A stretch of 64,000 nucleotides of DNA from Sphingomonas sp. IC081 (lineage in GTDB: Bacteria > Pseudomonadota > Alphaproteobacteria > Sphingomonadales > Sphingomonadaceae), in the NCBI RefSeq assembly GCF_006874585.1, contig NZ_CP029761.1, positions 1,313,001 through 1,377,000 of the forward strand, in the 5' to 3' direction. A model generated the notes under the pieces. The model was not told the origin of the DNA. It did no database searches and saw nothing but the letters and a program-made list of their open reading frames with translations. The translations under genes were made by a program, and so were the position numbers. Shown here in pieces: positions 1-10,948 of the stretch. Position 1 is the stretch's first letter. The number at the start of each line of letters is the position of its first letter.

Positions 1-983
<983 letters not shown>

Positions 984-1069
984 TCAGGCCGGATTTGTGG
1001 TGCGCCTTGCAGCGCGTTCTTTCAGTTCCAGCGCCAAATTTCAGAGGCGGCTGGATGGGATGGTTTCCG

Positions 1070-1588
1070 TCAGGCGCCTTCGGGCCCGCGGATCATGGCG
1101 ACGATGCCGGTGCGGCCGACCTCGACGAGGCCGAGGTCGCGCATCAGCGCCACGAAACTGTCGATCTTGTCGGGCGCGCCGGTCAGTTCGAAGATGAAGC
1201 TGCCGGTGGTGGTGTCCACCGGGCGGGCGCGGAACACGCCGGCGATCCGCAGGGCCTCGACCCGCTTTTCGCCAACGCCGGTGACCTTGATCAGCGCCAG
1301 TTCGCGCTGCACGTAAGGGCCGACTTCGGTAAGATCGGTCACCTTGTGCACCGGCACCAGACGCTCAAGCTGGGCGTGGATCTGGTCGATCTGGCTGGGC
1401 GGGCCGTGCGTCACGATGGTGATGCGGCTCACCGAGTGGTTCTCGGTAATGTCGGCCACGGTCAGGCTGTCGATGTTGTAGCCGCGCGCGGTGAACAGGC
1501 CTGCGATCTTGGCGAGAATGCCGGCCTCGTTGTCGACCGTCACGGTCAGGACGTGGCGTTCCTCGGCTTCGTGCTGGATATGCATCAT
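1070..1588 (-). CDS. ilvN: Acetolactate synthase small (regulatory) subunit
   Basis: This is the regulatory subunit of acetolactate synthase; the family binds valine through an N-terminal ACT domain and stimulates the large subunit. The protein has 172 residues. The ACT domain covers about residues 8-80 and contains the typical GYNIDSLTV stretch; the C-terminal domain holds RELALIKVTG. The frame is open further upstream to 1636, but that would overlap ilvB. The paired ATGs at 1588 and 1585 match the family start, so I take 1588 (1585 is equally possible). It follows ilvB after 25 bases, so the two subunits are almost surely co-transcribed and translated near each other. Confidence 0.95.
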   Translation of the reverse strand: MMHIQHEAEERHVLTVTVDNEAGILAKIAGLFTARGYNIDSLTVADITENHSVSRITIVTHGPPSQIDQIHAQLERLVPVHKVTDLTEVGPYVQRELALIKVTGVGEKRVEALRIAGVFRARPVDTTTGSFIFELTGAPDKIDSFVALMRDLGLVEVGRTGIVAMIRGPEGA

Positions 1589-1613
1589 GATTGTTCTCTG
1601 ATCTCTCGCAGTC

Positions 1614-3356
1614 TCAGACCAGCGCCTTGGCGGCATCGTCCATCGTTCCGGCGACGGTATCGCCGTAAAGGATCATCTCGACATGCGACGCGCCCGAGGG
1701 GATCATCGGGAAGCAGTTGGACTCCTTGGCGACAAGGCAGTCGACAATGACGGGGCCGTCATAGTCGATCATCGCCTGGATGCCCGCGTCGAGTTCGCTC
1801 TCGTTCTCGATGCGGATACCCTTCCAGCCATAGGCTTCGGCCAGCTTCACGAAGTCCGGCAGGCTGTCCGAATAGGACTGCGAGTAGCGGCTCTCATAGG
1901 TGAGTTCCTGCCACTGGCGAACCATGCCCATCCACTCGTTGTTGAGGATGAAGATCTTCACCGGCAGACGGTACTGCGTGGCGGTGCCCAGCTCCTGGAT
2001 GTTCATCTGGATCGAGGCGTCGCCGGCGATGTCGACGACGAGGCTGTCCGGGTTGCCGAGCTGCGCGCCGATCGCGGCTGGCAGGCCATAGCCCATCGTG
2101 CCGAGACCGCCCGAGGTCAGCCACTTGTTCGGACCGAAGAAGTGGAAGTGCTGCGCCGCCCACATCTGGTGCTGACCGACCTCGGTCGAGATGATCGGAT
2201 CCTTGTCCTTGCTCAGTTCGAACAGGCGCTGGATCGCCAGCTGCGGCATGATCGCGTTGCGGTTCTCGGGGAATGAGAGGCTCTTCTTCTCGCGCCAGCT
2301 TTCGACACGGGCCTTCCACGGCGCCAGGTCCTGTGGCTTGCGGTCGCCCCACAGGTCGAGGATCTGTTCGAGGACGGTCGCGCAGTCGCCGATGATCGGC
2401 AGGTCGACGCGCACGGTCTTGTTGATCGAGGCGCGGTCGATGTCGATGTGGATCTTCTTCGAATTCGGCGCGAAGGCGTCGAGACGGCCGGTCACGCGGT
2501 CATCGAAGCGGGCGCCGATGCAGACGATCAGGTCCGCCTGGTTCATCGCCAGGTTCGCTTCGTAGGTGCCGTGCATGCCCAGCATGCCCAGCCAGTCGGC
2601 ATGGTCGGCCGGGAAGGCGCCGAGGCCCATGAGTGTCGAGGTGACCGGCGCGCCGATCTTTTCCTGAAGCTCACGCAGCAATGCGGTGGCGCGCGGGCCG
2701 GAGTTGATGACGCCGCCGCCAGTGTAGAACACCGGTGCCTTGGCCTTGGCGATCATCTCGACCGCTTCGGCGATCTCATCGGCCGAACCTGCGGTGCGCG
2801 GATCGTAGCGCTTGCGGCGCTGGATCGGGCCTTCGTGCCACGGAGCCATGGCGATCTGCACATCCTTGGGGATGTCGATCAGCACGGGGCCAGGGCGGCC
2901 GGTGGTGGCGATCTCGAAGGCTTCGTCGATGATCGCGGCAAGGTCCGCCGGATCCTTCACCAGATAGTTGTGCTTGGTGCAGTGGCGCGAGATGCCGACG
3001 GTGTCTGCTTCCTGGAAGGCGTCCGAACCGATCAGGGCGGTGGGGACCTGTCCGGTAATGACGACCAGCGGAATCGAGTCCATGAAGGCATCGGCAATGC
3101 CGGTGACGGCATTGGTCGCACCCGGACCGGATGTGACCAGAACGACGCCGGGCTTGCCGGTCGAACGTGCATAACCTTCGGCCGCGTGAGCCGCACCAGC
3201 CTCGTGACGCACGAGGATGTGCCTAAGTCGCTCGTCACCGAAGAGAGCATCGTAGATCGGTAGCACGGCACCGCCGGGATAGCCGAATACGAATTCGACT
3301 CCCTGCTTGACCAGGCTTTCGACCAGGATGTTCGCGCCGCTGCGCTCTTCAGTCAC
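1614..3356 (-). CDS. ilvB: Acetolactate synthase large (catalytic) subunit
   Basis: This ThDP-dependent enzyme condenses pyruvate with pyruvate or 2-oxobutyrate, the first step of branched-chain amino acid synthesis. The 580-residue protein has the N-terminal pyrimidine-binding domain with catalytic Glu52 ([15 protein letters not shown]), a central FAD-type domain, and the C-terminal ThDP pyrophosphate motif GDASIQMN running to [13 protein letters not shown]. The start is GTG at 3356, preceded by GGAAAG at good spacing. It is the first gene of ilvBN(C). The 216 bases upstream, after miaA, carry a promoter-like sequence and a 13-bp hairpin, so transcription is probably controlled in the leader. 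Confidence 0.96.
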   Translation of the reverse strand: MTEERSGANILVESLVKQGVEFVFGYPGGAVLPIYDALFGDERLRHILVRHEAGAAHAAEGYARSTGKPGVVLVTSGPGATNAVTGIADAFMDSIPLVVITGQVPTALIGSDAFQEADTVGISRHCTKHNYLVKDPADLAAIIDEAFEIATTGRPGPVLIDIPKDVQIAMAPWHEGPIQRRKRYDPRTAGSADEIAEAVEMIAKAKAPVFYTGGGVINSGPRATALLRELQEKIGAPVTSTLMGLGAFPADHADWLGMLGMHGTYEANLAMNQADLIVCIGARFDDRVTGRLDAFAPNSKKIHIDIDRASINKTVRVDLPIIGDCATVLEQILDLWGDRKPQDLAPWKARVESWREKKSLSFPENRNAIMPQLAIQRLFELSKDKDPIISTEVGQHQMWAAQHFHFFGPNKWLTSGGLGTMGYGLPAAIGAQLGNPDSLVVDIAGDASIQMNIQELGTATQYRLPVKIFILNNEWMGMVRQWQELTYESRYSQSYSDSLPDFVKLAEAYGWKGIRIENESELDAGIQAMIDYDGPVIVDCLVAKESNCFPMIPSGASHVEMILYGDTVAGTMDDAAKALV

Positions 3357-3481
3357 AATACTTTCCTTTTCGACTCTCGGCAGACCCCGGGGATAGGGTG
3401 CCTACGAATGTTGCGGCTCGATACGCTCTTTGCCGCATGACACAACACTTAGTCCGCCGTTTCGCGCACTATAATGAAACC

Positions 3482-3511
3482 GACCCGACACGACGGACGC
3501 CGTGCCGGGTC
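3482..3511 (-). promoter_or_regulatory. Strong hairpin in the ilvB leader (possible attenuator)
   Basis: Read on the minus strand, GACCCGGCACGGC, a 4-base loop GTCC and GTCGTGTCGGGTC form a 13-pair stem; two of the pairs are G-U. It lies 126 bases before the ilvB GTG and about 60 bases after the end of miaA. The following bases (GGTTTCATTATAG) are only moderately T-rich, so it is not a textbook intrinsic terminator. It could terminate miaA transcripts, stabilise RNA, or take part in attenuation of ilvBN. No classical Ile/Val/Leu-rich leader peptide is visible before it. Confidence 0.5.
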
Positions 3512-3552
3512 TCCCTCTCCTCCTGCATCACTTCCACGGCAGGACGATGGGG

Positions 3553-3581
3553 GCTCTAGGGGGACGAAAATGTTACGTCAA
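3553..3581 (-). promoter_or_regulatory. Candidate sigma-70-type promoter for ilvB
   Basis: On the minus strand, TTGACG (3576-3581) overlaps the last codons of miaA and is followed after 17 bases by TAGAGC (3553-3558). Transcription from here would give a leader of about 190 bases containing the 3482-3511 hairpin. The -10 match is weak, so this is only a candidate. Confidence 0.3.
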
Positions 3582-4574
3582 CCCCATAACCTGAAATAAT
3601 CTATCTTCAAGAGATTTTTGATCGAAACTTTCGTACTCAAGCCTAACCCATTCTTGCGGGGGCTGATGGCGGAGCCAGGTGAATTGACGCTTGGCGTAAT
3701 TGCGCGTGGCCTGGGAGCCGCGGGCGATGGCGTCATCCAGGCTCCATTCCTTACGGACGACTCCCGCCAGTTCGGGCACGCCGATGGCGCGCATGACAGG
3801 CAGCGCGGGATCGAGATGGCGTTCCAGCAGCGCCTCCACTTCGCCAAGCGCACCCCGTTCGATCATGCGTTCGAAGCGCAAGTCGCAGCGGCGATAGAGC
3901 GCCTGACGCTCGGGCAGGAGTACGACGGGGAACAGGCTGATAGTGTGCCCAATCCCGCCGGTCAGTTCCGCCTGCCAGTGCGCGAGCGGTTTTCCGGTGG
4001 AGCGGACGACTTCAAGCGCGCGCGCGATGCGCGCCGAATCGGCCGGGGCGAGGCGAGCGGCGCGTTCCGGGTCTTCGATCTGGAGGGCGGCATAAGCTTC
4101 CGAAACGGGCAGGGCGCGCACGGCCTCGCGCACGGCCGCGTCAATTTCCGGGACCGGCGCAATGCCATCCAGCAGCGTGCGGATATAGAGGCCGGTGCCG
4201 CCGACCAGGATGGGCACGGCGCCTTCGGCATGAATTGTGGCGATGGTTTCGCGCGCCGCCTTGGCCCAGTCGGCGGCGGAGCAACCGGTTGCGCCATCCC
4301 ATGCGCCGAACAGGCGGTGCTCGATGCCGCCCATCTCGTCGGGCAGGGGGCGGGCGCTCAGGACGGCCAGATCGGCATAGACTTGCGAACTGTCGGCATT
4401 GACCACGACCGCCCGGCGGCCGCGCCGTTCCAGTTCCTGTCCCAGCCTGACGGCACAATCGCTCTTGCCGCTGGCAGTCGGCCCTGCGATGAGCGCGAGC
4501 GGTGGTCTGCTGTCGTCAGCAGGCGCGCCAGTGGAATTTTCATACGCAGCTTCAAGGGAATTCGCAGTGCTCAT
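3573..4574 (-). CDS. miaA: tRNA dimethylallyltransferase
   Basis: MiaA adds a dimethylallyl group to N6 of A37 in tRNAs reading UNN codons. The 333-residue protein has P-loop GPTASGKS (31-38), the [11 protein letters not shown] substrate motif, [11 protein letters not shown] and the C-terminal [14 protein letters not shown] start it at ATG 4574 because no ATG, GTG or TTG codon occurs between there and the P-loop. The longer open frame to 4739 runs antisense through serB. No Shine-Dalgarno sequence is evident. Its start overlaps that of the divergent serB by 8 bases, so each promoter must lie inside the other gene. The stop is TAA at 3573. Confidence 0.93.
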   Translation of the reverse strand: MSTANSLEAAYENSTGAPADDSRPPLALIAGPTASGKSDCAVRLGQELERRGRRAVVVNADSSQVYADLAVLSARPLPDEMGGIEHRLFGAWDGATGCSAADWAKAARETIATIHAEGAVPILVGGTGLYIRTLLDGIAPVPEIDAAVREAVRALPVSEAYAALQIEDPERAARLAPADSARIARALEVVRSTGKPLAHWQAELTGGIGHTISLFPVVLLPERQALYRRCDLRFERMIERGALGEVEALLERHLDPALPVMRAIGVPELAGVVRKEWSLDDAIARGSQATRNYAKRQFTWLRHQPPQEWVRLEYESFDQKSLEDRLFQVMGLT

Positions 4575-5451
4575 TGCGCGGCTGATAGCAGAACCGGACC
4601 ACCTCTCGGCAAGAATCGATGCGGCTCGTGCCGAAATGCAGGAAAGCGGCGTGCGACTGGCCTCTGCGGCGATGCTCGATTTCTGCGACCAGACCATGCA
4701 GATCGCGTCTCCCGACAGCGATGCGGCGGCGCTGCGCAAGGCACTGGACGATCACTTTGCGCCGACCGATGGCCTTGTCTGCGATCACGAGCCGACGATC
4801 CCCGGCCTGTTCATCTCCGACATGGATTCGACCATGATCGGGCAGGAATGCATCGACGAACTGGGCGATTTCGCCGGTATCAAGGATCGCATCGCCGAGA
4901 TTACCGAGCGCGCCATGCAGGGTGAACTCGATTTCGAGCAGGCCCTTCGCGAACGCGTAGGGCTGCTCAAGGGGCTGTCGGTCGACGCGATCGAGGAATG
5001 CCTCGCCAGCCGCATCCGGCCGGTGGAAGGCGCACGCACGCTGGTAGAGACGCTCAAGAAGTTCGGCTGCCGCACGGTGCTGGTCACCGGCGGTTTCCAC
5101 CACTTCGCCGATCCCGTCGCTGCGCATCTCGGCTTCGACTATGTCGTCGGCAACCGGCTTGAAGTCGTGGGCGGCAAGCTGACCGGCGGGCTCGACGGTC
5201 CGATCGTCGACAGCTCGGTCAAGAAGGCGACGCTGCTGGCCGAACTCGAACTGCTGGGCGGCAATGTCACCACGCTGGCCACCGGCGACGGCGCCAACGA
5301 CATCCCGATGCTGGAGGCGGCGCATTACGGCATTGCCTATCGCGCCAAGCCCAAGGCCCGCGCGGCCGCCAACGGCTGGATCGACCGGGGAGACCTGACC
5401 AGCGTGCTGCGCCTGCTCGGCATCGACGAGCAGGAATGGGTCCGCGTCTGA
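4567..5451 (+). CDS. serB: Phosphoserine phosphatase
   Basis: SerB hydrolyses O-phosphoserine to serine, the last step of serine synthesis. It is a HAD-superfamily enzyme of 294 residues. Motif I is DMDST (nucleophile Asp85, acid/base Asp87), motif II is LVTGGF, and motif III is GDGANDIPM. The first 80 residues form the ACT-like N-terminal region common in this family. The start is GTG at 4567, supported by AAGGGA seven bases upstream and by the LIARLIAE beginning; the first in-frame ATG comes only after 23 codons. The reading frame also extends upstream to 4399, but antisense to miaA. It is followed after 19 bases by a DUF1345 gene. Confidence 0.94.
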   Translation: MLIARLIAEPDHLSARIDAARAEMQESGVRLASAAMLDFCDQTMQIASPDSDAAALRKALDDHFAPTDGLVCDHEPTIPGLFISDMDSTMIGQECIDELGDFAGIKDRIAEITERAMQGELDFEQALRERVGLLKGLSVDAIEECLASRIRPVEGARTLVETLKKFGCRTVLVTGGFHHFADPVAAHLGFDYVVGNRLEVVGGKLTGGLDGPIVDSSVKKATLLAELELLGGNVTTLATGDGANDIPMLEAAHYGIAYRAKPKARAAANGWIDRGDLTSVLRLLGIDEQEWVRV

Positions 5452-5470
5452 TCCAGGGGAGCGAAATGCG

Positions 5471-6130
5471 ATGGCTGGTGAGCGAGATCCCTTCCTGAGC
5501 CGGCTGTCGCATCCGCGCTACCTGCTGTTCCTGGGCGTGATGACGGCAGCGGCCATGGCGCTACTGTTGGTGCTCCCCGCCGTCGAAGCGGTGATCACCG
5601 CATTCGACCTTGGCGTGATCGCCTTCGTGACATCCTGCGTGCCGCTGTGGCGTAGCGGCAATGCCGAAGTCATGCGCCGGCAGGCCAAGCGCGACGATGT
5701 CGGTCAGATCATGCTGCTGATGCTGACGGCGGTGATCACCTCGGTGATCCTTGCTGCGCTGGGCACGCTGGTTCTCGACAACAAGATCCTGAAGGCGGGC
5801 GAGATCGCCTTGCTGGTGGTCACGCTGCTGTCCTGCTGGACCTTCGTGAACCTGATCTATGCCTTCCACTACGCCCGGCTCTACTATTCCTCGCGCGCCG
5901 GAGGGGATCATGAGGGGCTGGACTTCCCGGGCGACTGCGTGCCGGACTTCTCCGACTTCGTGAACTTCGCCTTCGTGATCGGCATGACCTGCCAGACCGC
6001 CGATATCGCGATCACGCAAACGAGCGTCAGGCGCGTCTCGACCTTCCACGGCCTGTTCGCTTTTGCGTTCAACCTCGGCATCCTGGCGCTGACGGTGAAC
6101 GTGCTGGCATCGACGACGGGCGGAAGCTGA
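5471..6130 (+). CDS. DUF1345 family integral membrane protein
   Basis: This is a 219-residue inner-membrane protein of unknown function. Hydrophobic segments at about 15-36, 41-57, 76-98, 108-131, 160-177 and 189-211 suggest five or six membrane spans. The RRQAKRDD linker, the WTFVNLIYAFHYARLYY stretch and the DFVNFAFVIGMTCQTADI stretch are characteristic of DUF1345. It lies 19 bases behind serB and shares the bidirectional terminator at 6142-6170 with convergent purL. No function can be assigned; serB proximity may be only transcriptional. Confidence 0.85.
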   Translation: MAGERDPFLSRLSHPRYLLFLGVMTAAAMALLLVLPAVEAVITAFDLGVIAFVTSCVPLWRSGNAEVMRRQAKRDDVGQIMLLMLTAVITSVILAALGTLVLDNKILKAGEIALLVVTLLSCWTFVNLIYAFHYARLYYSSRAGGDHEGLDFPGDCVPDFSDFVNFAFVIGMTCQTADIAITQTSVRRVSTFHGLFAFAFNLGILALTVNVLASTTGGS

Positions 6131-6141
6131 GCCTCAAACGA

Positions 6142-6170
6142 AAAGAGGGCGCCGATGCGGCGCCCTCTTT
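6142..6170. terminator. Bidirectional intrinsic terminator
   Basis: AAAGAGGGCGCCG, a 3-base loop ATG and CGGCGCCCTCTTT form a perfect 13-bp stem with A-tract and T-tract ends. It lies between the plus-strand DUF1345 gene and the convergent purL, and its symmetry allows termination in both directions. Confidence 0.9.
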
Positions 6171-6198
6171 CCGGTTCCATACGCGCTGACGCGGTGGA

Positions 6199-8358
6199 TC
6201 AGGCTTCCATCCAGTCGCGGAAGAAGGCCTCGTTGGCTTCCTTGAGCGCTGCAATCTCGTTGCCGGCCACCTGGGTGCCGCCAACCGTGCCGATCTTCAC
6301 GGCGCCGGGCAGGGCGGTGCCGGCAGGGGCAGTGACGACATAGCGTGACTGGTCCTCGCCGAATGCCTCGGCAGTGGTCAGTGCCGCGTCCAGTTCGACG
6401 CCAAGGCCGCTGGCGAGTGCCATTTCGGCCAGCGCGACGAGCAGGCCGCCGTCGCTCACGTCATGCACCGCGGTGACCTTTCCTTCGGCGATCCAGCCGC
6501 GGACCGCAGCGCCGTTGGTGGCTTCGGCCTTGAGGTCGACCTTGGGGGCATCGCCTGCTTCCTGGCCGGCGATCTCGCGCAGCCAGATCGACTGGCCGAG
6601 GTGCGTGCCGCTTCCGCCGAGCACGAAGACCTCGTCGCCGGCGTTCTTGAAAGCGACGGTCGCCATCTTCTCGTGGTCGCCCAGCAGGCCGACGCCGCCG
6701 ATCGCCGGGGTCGGCAGGATCGCCGAGCCGCCGCCGGTGGCCTTCGATTCGTTGTAGAGCGAGACGTTGCCCGACACGATCGGATAGTCGAGCGCACGGC
6801 AGGCATCGCCCATGCCGTTCAGGCAGCCGACGATCTGTGCCATGATCTCGGGACGCTGGGGGTTCGCGAAGTTCAGGCAGTTGGTGATGGCGAGCGGAAG
6901 GCCGCCGACCGCGCTGATGTTGCGATAGGTCTCGGCCACGGCCTGCTTGCCGCCTTCGTAAGGATCGGCGTAGCAGTAGCGGGGCGAGCAGTCGGTGCTG
7001 ATTGCCAGCGCCTTCTGCGTATCGTGGATGCGCACCACGGCTGCGTCGCCGCCGGACTTCTGCATCGTGTCTCCGCCGACCTGGCTGTCGTACTGTTCCC
7101 AGATCCACTTGCGCGAGGCAAGGTCGACCGTGCCCATGAGCTTGAGCAGGTCGGCGCCGACGTCGGCGCTTTCGGGTGCGCCCGCGATGGCGGGAACCTT
7201 GGCCCAGGCCTTGTATTCCTCGGGCGAGACGTAAGGGCGCTCATATTCCGGCGCATCGTCGGCAAGCGGGCCGAGGGGGATGTCGCAGACCACTTCGCCG
7301 TTGAATTCCAGCACCATGTGGCCGGTGTCGGTCACTTCGCCGATCACCGCGAAGTCGAGTTCCCACTTCTTGAAGATGGCCTCGGCCATGGCTTCCTTGC
7401 CGGGCTGAAGCACCATGAGCATGCGCTCCTGGCTTTCCGAGAGCATCATCTCGTAAGGCGTCATCGCCTCTTCGCGGCAGGGCACGGCGTTCATGTTGAG
7501 GCGAATGCCGGCACCGCCCTTACTGGCCATCTCGACCGACGAGGAGGTGAGGCCGGCCGCGCCCATGTCCTGGATGGCGACGATGGCGTCGGTGGCCATG
7601 AGTTCGAGGCAGGCCTCGATCAGCAGCTTTTCGGTGAAGGGATCGCCTACCTGCACGGTCGGGCGCTTCTCGTCCGAATGCTCGTCGAAGTCGGCCGAAG
7701 CCATCGTGGCGCCGTGGATGCCGTCGCGGCCGGTCTTCGAGCCGACGTAGACGATCGGGTTACCGAGTCCGGTGGCGGCGCAGTAGAAGATCTTGTCGGT
7801 GTCCGCGACGCCCACGGTCATGGCGTTGACAAGGATGTTGCCGTCGTAGGCCTTGTGGAAGTTGGTCTCGCCGCCGACGGTCGGCACGCCCACGCAGTTG
7901 CCGTAGGAGCCGATGCCCTCGACCACGCCCTGCACCAGATGCTTCATCTTCGGGTGATCCGGGCGGCCGAAGCGCAGCGCGTTCATGTTGGCGACCGGAC
8001 GCGCGCCCATGGTGAAGACGTCGCGCAGGATGCCGCCGACGCCGGTGGCCGCGCCCTGGAAGGGCTCGATGTAGCTGGGGTGGTTGTGGCTTTCCATCTT
8101 GAAGATGGCAGCCTGGCCGTCGCCGATGTCGATCACGCCCGCGTTCTCGCCCGGGCCGCAGATGACCCAGGGTGCCTTGGTCGGCAGCTTCTTCAGGTGG
8201 AAGCGGCTCGACTTGTACGAGCAGTGCTCCGACCACATGACCGAGAAGATGCCGAGTTCGACAAGGTTCGGCTCTCGACCAAGGGCGTTCAGGACGCGCT
8301 CGTATTCTTCGGGATTGAGGCCGTGCGCCTCGACGACGTCAGGGGTGATTTCGCTCAT
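6199..8358 (-). CDS. purL: Phosphoribosylformylglycinamidine synthase subunit PurL
   Basis: PurL is the ATP-dependent synthetase subunit that makes FGAM from FGAR in purine synthesis, working with PurQ and PurS, which are not in this window. The 719-residue length fits the small (Bacillus-type) PurL. Motifs include [11 protein letters not shown] near the N-terminus, [22 protein letters not shown], and [16 protein letters not shown] and HDVSDGGL in the second half. I prefer ATG 8358 (MSEITPDVV) over 8376 because AAGG lies upstream of the former and no ribosome site precedes the latter. It is monocistronic here and ends at the shared 6142-6170 terminator. Confidence 0.95.
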   Translation of the reverse strand: MSEITPDVVEAHGLNPEEYERVLNALGREPNLVELGIFSVMWSEHCSYKSSRFHLKKLPTKAPWVICGPGENAGVIDIGDGQAAIFKMESHNHPSYIEPFQGAATGVGGILRDVFTMGARPVANMNALRFGRPDHPKMKHLVQGVVEGIGSYGNCVGVPTVGGETNFHKAYDGNILVNAMTVGVADTDKIFYCAATGLGNPIVYVGSKTGRDGIHGATMASADFDEHSDEKRPTVQVGDPFTEKLLIEACLELMATDAIVAIQDMGAAGLTSSSVEMASKGGAGIRLNMNAVPCREEAMTPYEMMLSESQERMLMVLQPGKEAMAEAIFKKWELDFAVIGEVTDTGHMVLEFNGEVVCDIPLGPLADDAPEYERPYVSPEEYKAWAKVPAIAGAPESADVGADLLKLMGTVDLASRKWIWEQYDSQVGGDTMQKSGGDAAVVRIHDTQKALAISTDCSPRYCYADPYEGGKQAVAETYRNISAVGGLPLAITNCLNFANPQRPEIMAQIVGCLNGMGDACRALDYPIVSGNVSLYNESKATGGGSAILPTPAIGGVGLLGDHEKMATVAFKNAGDEVFVLGGSGTHLGQSIWLREIAGQEAGDAPKVDLKAEATNGAAVRGWIAEGKVTAVHDVSDGGLLVALAEMALASGLGVELDAALTTAEAFGEDQSRYVVTAPAGTALPGAVKIGTVGGTQVAGNEIAALKEANEAFFRDWMEA

Positions 8359-8488
8359 GCGAGGCGCCTTAGCCATGTCCGTCGCGGAGCGCTAGACGGC
8401 ATGGACCCTGACATGAACTTTCACTTTCGATGCCGGGGGTGATGTGCCAGATGCCGCTGAGCGACTTTCCGATTGAAACGGGGTATTT

Positions 8489-8962
8489 ATGCGTAAGATT
8501 ATCGCCGGGCTGCTGCTCGCCCTGGGCACCATGACGAGCGGTGTGGCTGAGGCCCAGATGGTGACGGCCAAATCACCCGCCAGCCTTGTCTCGGCCTTGC
8601 AGGACGCGGGCTACCGTGCGGAACTGACCAAGGATTCGGTTGGCGACCCGATGATCAAGAGCGCGTCGTCGGGCTCGAAGTTCACGATCACGTTCTATGG
8701 CTGCACCGACGGCGCCGATTGTTCCAGCATCCAGTTCTATGCGGGCTGGACCGAGGCGACGCATTGCAGCCTCGACGCGATGAACACCTTTTCCCAGAAA
8801 TATCGCTTCGTGACCCCTCAAGTGGACGGCGATGGCGACTGCGTGATCCAGTACGACCTCGATCTCGACGAGGGCGGCATGAGCAAGGCGCTGTTTCTCG
8901 ACACGCTGGAGTTCTGGACCGACACGATGGCGACATTCCAGGACTACATCTACGAGAAATGA
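8489..8962 (+). CDS. Secreted YbjN-domain protein
   Basis: The 157-residue protein starts with a clear signal peptide (MRKIIAGLLLALGTM, likely cleavage after AEA at about residue 22). The rest resembles the YbjN family (AKSPASLVSALQDAGYRAEL, ending in a long acidic helix), seen in many sphingomonads as periplasmic proteins of unknown role. Three cysteines cluster in the middle (YGCTDGADCSS and HCSLD) and one follows later (GDCVIQY), so disulfides are plausible. It stands alone between divergent purL and the xseB cluster. Confidence 0.75.
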   Translation: MRKIIAGLLLALGTMTSGVAEAQMVTAKSPASLVSALQDAGYRAELTKDSVGDPMIKSASSGSKFTITFYGCTDGADCSSIQFYAGWTEATHCSLDAMNTFSQKYRFVTPQVDGDGDCVIQYDLDLDEGGMSKALFLDTLEFWTDTMATFQDYIYEK

Positions 8963-9082
8963 CGGCGGGATTTTCGCGACTTGCGGCCGGACCGTGGTCC
9001 GCCCGGCGGACCGGCGGCGCAATCCGGGAAATAGCGGCCGGCTCCCCTTGACCGGCCCGTGCGCTAAGGCCATTGCTTCGCC

Positions 9083-9334
9083 ATGGTAGACGAGACTGAA
9101 ACCATCGAAAGCCTCAGCTTCGAGGACGCCCTGCGGGACCTTGAGGGCATCGTGAGGCGACTGGAAAGCGGCGATGTCCCGCTCGAGGATTCGATCACGC
9201 TCTACGAAAAGGGCGAGAAGCTGCGACAGCATTGCCAGAAACGCCTGGACGCGGCGCAGGCGCGGATCGAGCGCATCGTCGCCGGTCCGGACGGTGCGGT
9301 TGCCGGCACGCAGCCTTTCGACGCGGAGCGCTGA
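9083..9334 (+). CDS. xseB: Exodeoxyribonuclease VII small subunit
   Basis: XseB is the small subunit of exonuclease VII, which degrades single-stranded DNA together with XseA. The 83-residue length and the core LSFEDALRDLEGIVRRLESG followed by LEDSITLYEKGEKL are diagnostic. It lies four bases before ispA, the common xseB-ispA pair of bacterial isoprenoid operons; dxs is not visible nearby. xseA is not in the window. Confidence 0.95.
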   Translation: MVDETETIESLSFEDALRDLEGIVRRLESGDVPLEDSITLYEKGEKLRQHCQKRLDAAQARIERIVAGPDGAVAGTQPFDAER

Positions 9335-9338
9335 GGGG

Positions 9339-10247
9339 ATGGGCGAGGTCGTAATCAGCGACCCGCTGCTGGCGGAGGGGCTTGCAAGGATCTCTGAGGA
9401 GATCGACGGTGCATTCGATGCGCTGCTGCCGGTGCCTGACGATCAGCGCGCGCGCCTGGTGGAAGCCATGCGCTATGCGGCCATCGGCGGCGGCAAGCGG
9501 CTGCGTCCGCTGCTGCTGACGGCGGTTGCCGAGATGTTCGGTGTCGTGCGCGAGGCGGCGATCCGGGCGGCCATCGCCATCGAATCGATCCACGTCTATT
9601 CGTTGATCCACGACGATCTGCCTTGCATGGATGACGATGCCCTGCGTCACGGCAAGCCGACCGTGCATCTCGCCTATGACGAGGCGACGGCGGTGCTGGC
9701 GGGCGATTCGCTGCTGGCTTTTGCGTTCGAGGTTCTTGGCGATCCCGCCGTCAGCGCAGACCCCTTCACCCGGATCGAACTGGTGCAGGCGCTTGCCCAC
9801 GCCAGCGGCGCATTGGGCATGGCAGGTGGCCAGATGATGGACATCGTGGCCGAGAACAGCGAGTTCGACCTTCAGACGATTACCCGCCTGCAGCAGCTCA
9901 AGACCGGCGCGCTGCTGGGTGCCGCGGTGGAGATGGGGGCGATTCTCGGGCGTATCCCGCCGGAAGGGCGCACGCATTTGCGCGGTTATGCGCGTGATAT
10001 CGGGCTGGCGTTCCAGATCGCGGACGATCTCATCGACCACGAAGGTGATGTGGTGCTGGCCGGCAAGGCGGTCGGCAAGGATGCGGCGGCAGGCAAGCAG
10101 ACCTTCGTGTCGCTGCTGGGCGCCGAACGGGCGCGCGAGCAGGCGCGGATGCTGGTCGAGCAGGCCATCGGCCATCTCGCCCAGCACGGCAAGGAAGCCG
10201 ATCTCCTGCGCGCGGTGGCGCGTTATATCGTCGAGCGGAAGCATTGA
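9339..10247 (+). CDS. ispA: Polyprenyl (farnesyl) diphosphate synthase
   Basis: IspA builds farnesyl diphosphate from IPP and DMAPP/GPP. The 302-residue protein contains GGKRLRP (51-57), the first Asp-rich motif DDLPCMDDD (92-100), GGQMMDI, and the second Asp-rich motif in FQIADDLIDHEGD. I start it at ATG 9339, four bases after the xseB stop and with GAGGGG immediately before it; the longer frame is antisense-like noise over xseB. Product chain length cannot be proven from sequence alone, but the family and context point to FPP. Confidence 0.94.
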   Translation: MGEVVISDPLLAEGLARISEEIDGAFDALLPVPDDQRARLVEAMRYAAIGGGKRLRPLLLTAVAEMFGVVREAAIRAAIAIESIHVYSLIHDDLPCMDDDALRHGKPTVHLAYDEATAVLAGDSLLAFAFEVLGDPAVSADPFTRIELVQALAHASGALGMAGGQMMDIVAENSEFDLQTITRLQQLKTGALLGAAVEMGAILGRIPPEGRTHLRGYARDIGLAFQIADDLIDHEGDVVLAGKAVGKDAAAGKQTFVSLLGAERAREQARMLVEQAIGHLAQHGKEADLLRAVARYIVERKH

Positions 10248-10347
10248 GGCCGCAAGCCTGCGGAAATCTCGCAGGCGTTTGGCGGATCGCTGAAATTGCG
10301 TGCGCCGCTGCGGCGGCGGGTTCAAGGGAATTGGGGAATAATCGGCC

Positions 10348-10860
10348 ATGACTGAACGCATCGGGGTCTATCCCGGCACTTTCGATCCGATCACGCTGGG
10401 GCACGCCGACATCATCCGGCGCGGCGCCAAGCTGGTCGATCGGCTGATCATCGGGGTGACCACCAATCCCTCCAAGAACCCGCTGTTCACGCCGGAAGAG
10501 CGCATGGCGATGGTTGAACGCGAAGTGGCGTCGCTGGGTATCGAGAACGTCACTGTTGTCGGCTTCAACGCGCTGCTGATGAAGTTCGCGCAGAAGCAGG
10601 GGGCGAGCGTGATCGTGCGCGGCCTGCGGGCGGTCGCGGACTTCGAGTATGAATACCAGATGGCGGGCATGAACCAGCAGCTCAACCCGAACATCGAGAC
10701 AGTTTTCCTGATGGCCGATGTCAGCCTTCAGCCGATCGCCTCCAAGCTGGTCAAGGAAATCGCCACGTTTGGCGGCGACATCTCACGGTTCGTCAGTCCT
10801 GCGGTGCGGGCGGATGTGGTGGACCGTATTGCTGCCAAGGGCCTCCAGGGCGACTACTGA
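10348..10860 (+). CDS. coaD: Pantetheine-phosphate adenylyltransferase
   Basis: CoaD transfers AMP from ATP to 4'-phosphopantetheine in coenzyme A synthesis. The 170-residue protein has the nucleotidyltransferase motif YPGTFDPITLGH near the N-terminus, VIVRGLRAVADFEYE in the middle and the C-terminal ISRFVSPAVRADV that corresponds to the family ISSTxVR loop. It follows ispA after 100 bases in the same direction. Length and motifs are normal. Confidence 0.96.
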   Translation: MTERIGVYPGTFDPITLGHADIIRRGAKLVDRLIIGVTTNPSKNPLFTPEERMAMVEREVASLGIENVTVVGFNALLMKFAQKQGASVIVRGLRAVADFEYEYQMAGMNQQLNPNIETVFLMADVSLQPIASKLVKEIATFGGDISRFVSPAVRADVVDRIAAKGLQGDY

Positions 10861-10948
10861 GAGCGCTTGCGACAAATTCATTCATTGTCACGTCAGGCCG
10901 CGCGCTCTATCGCCGCGAGCCTGAACGGCTTCCTTCAGTGAGTAATCG

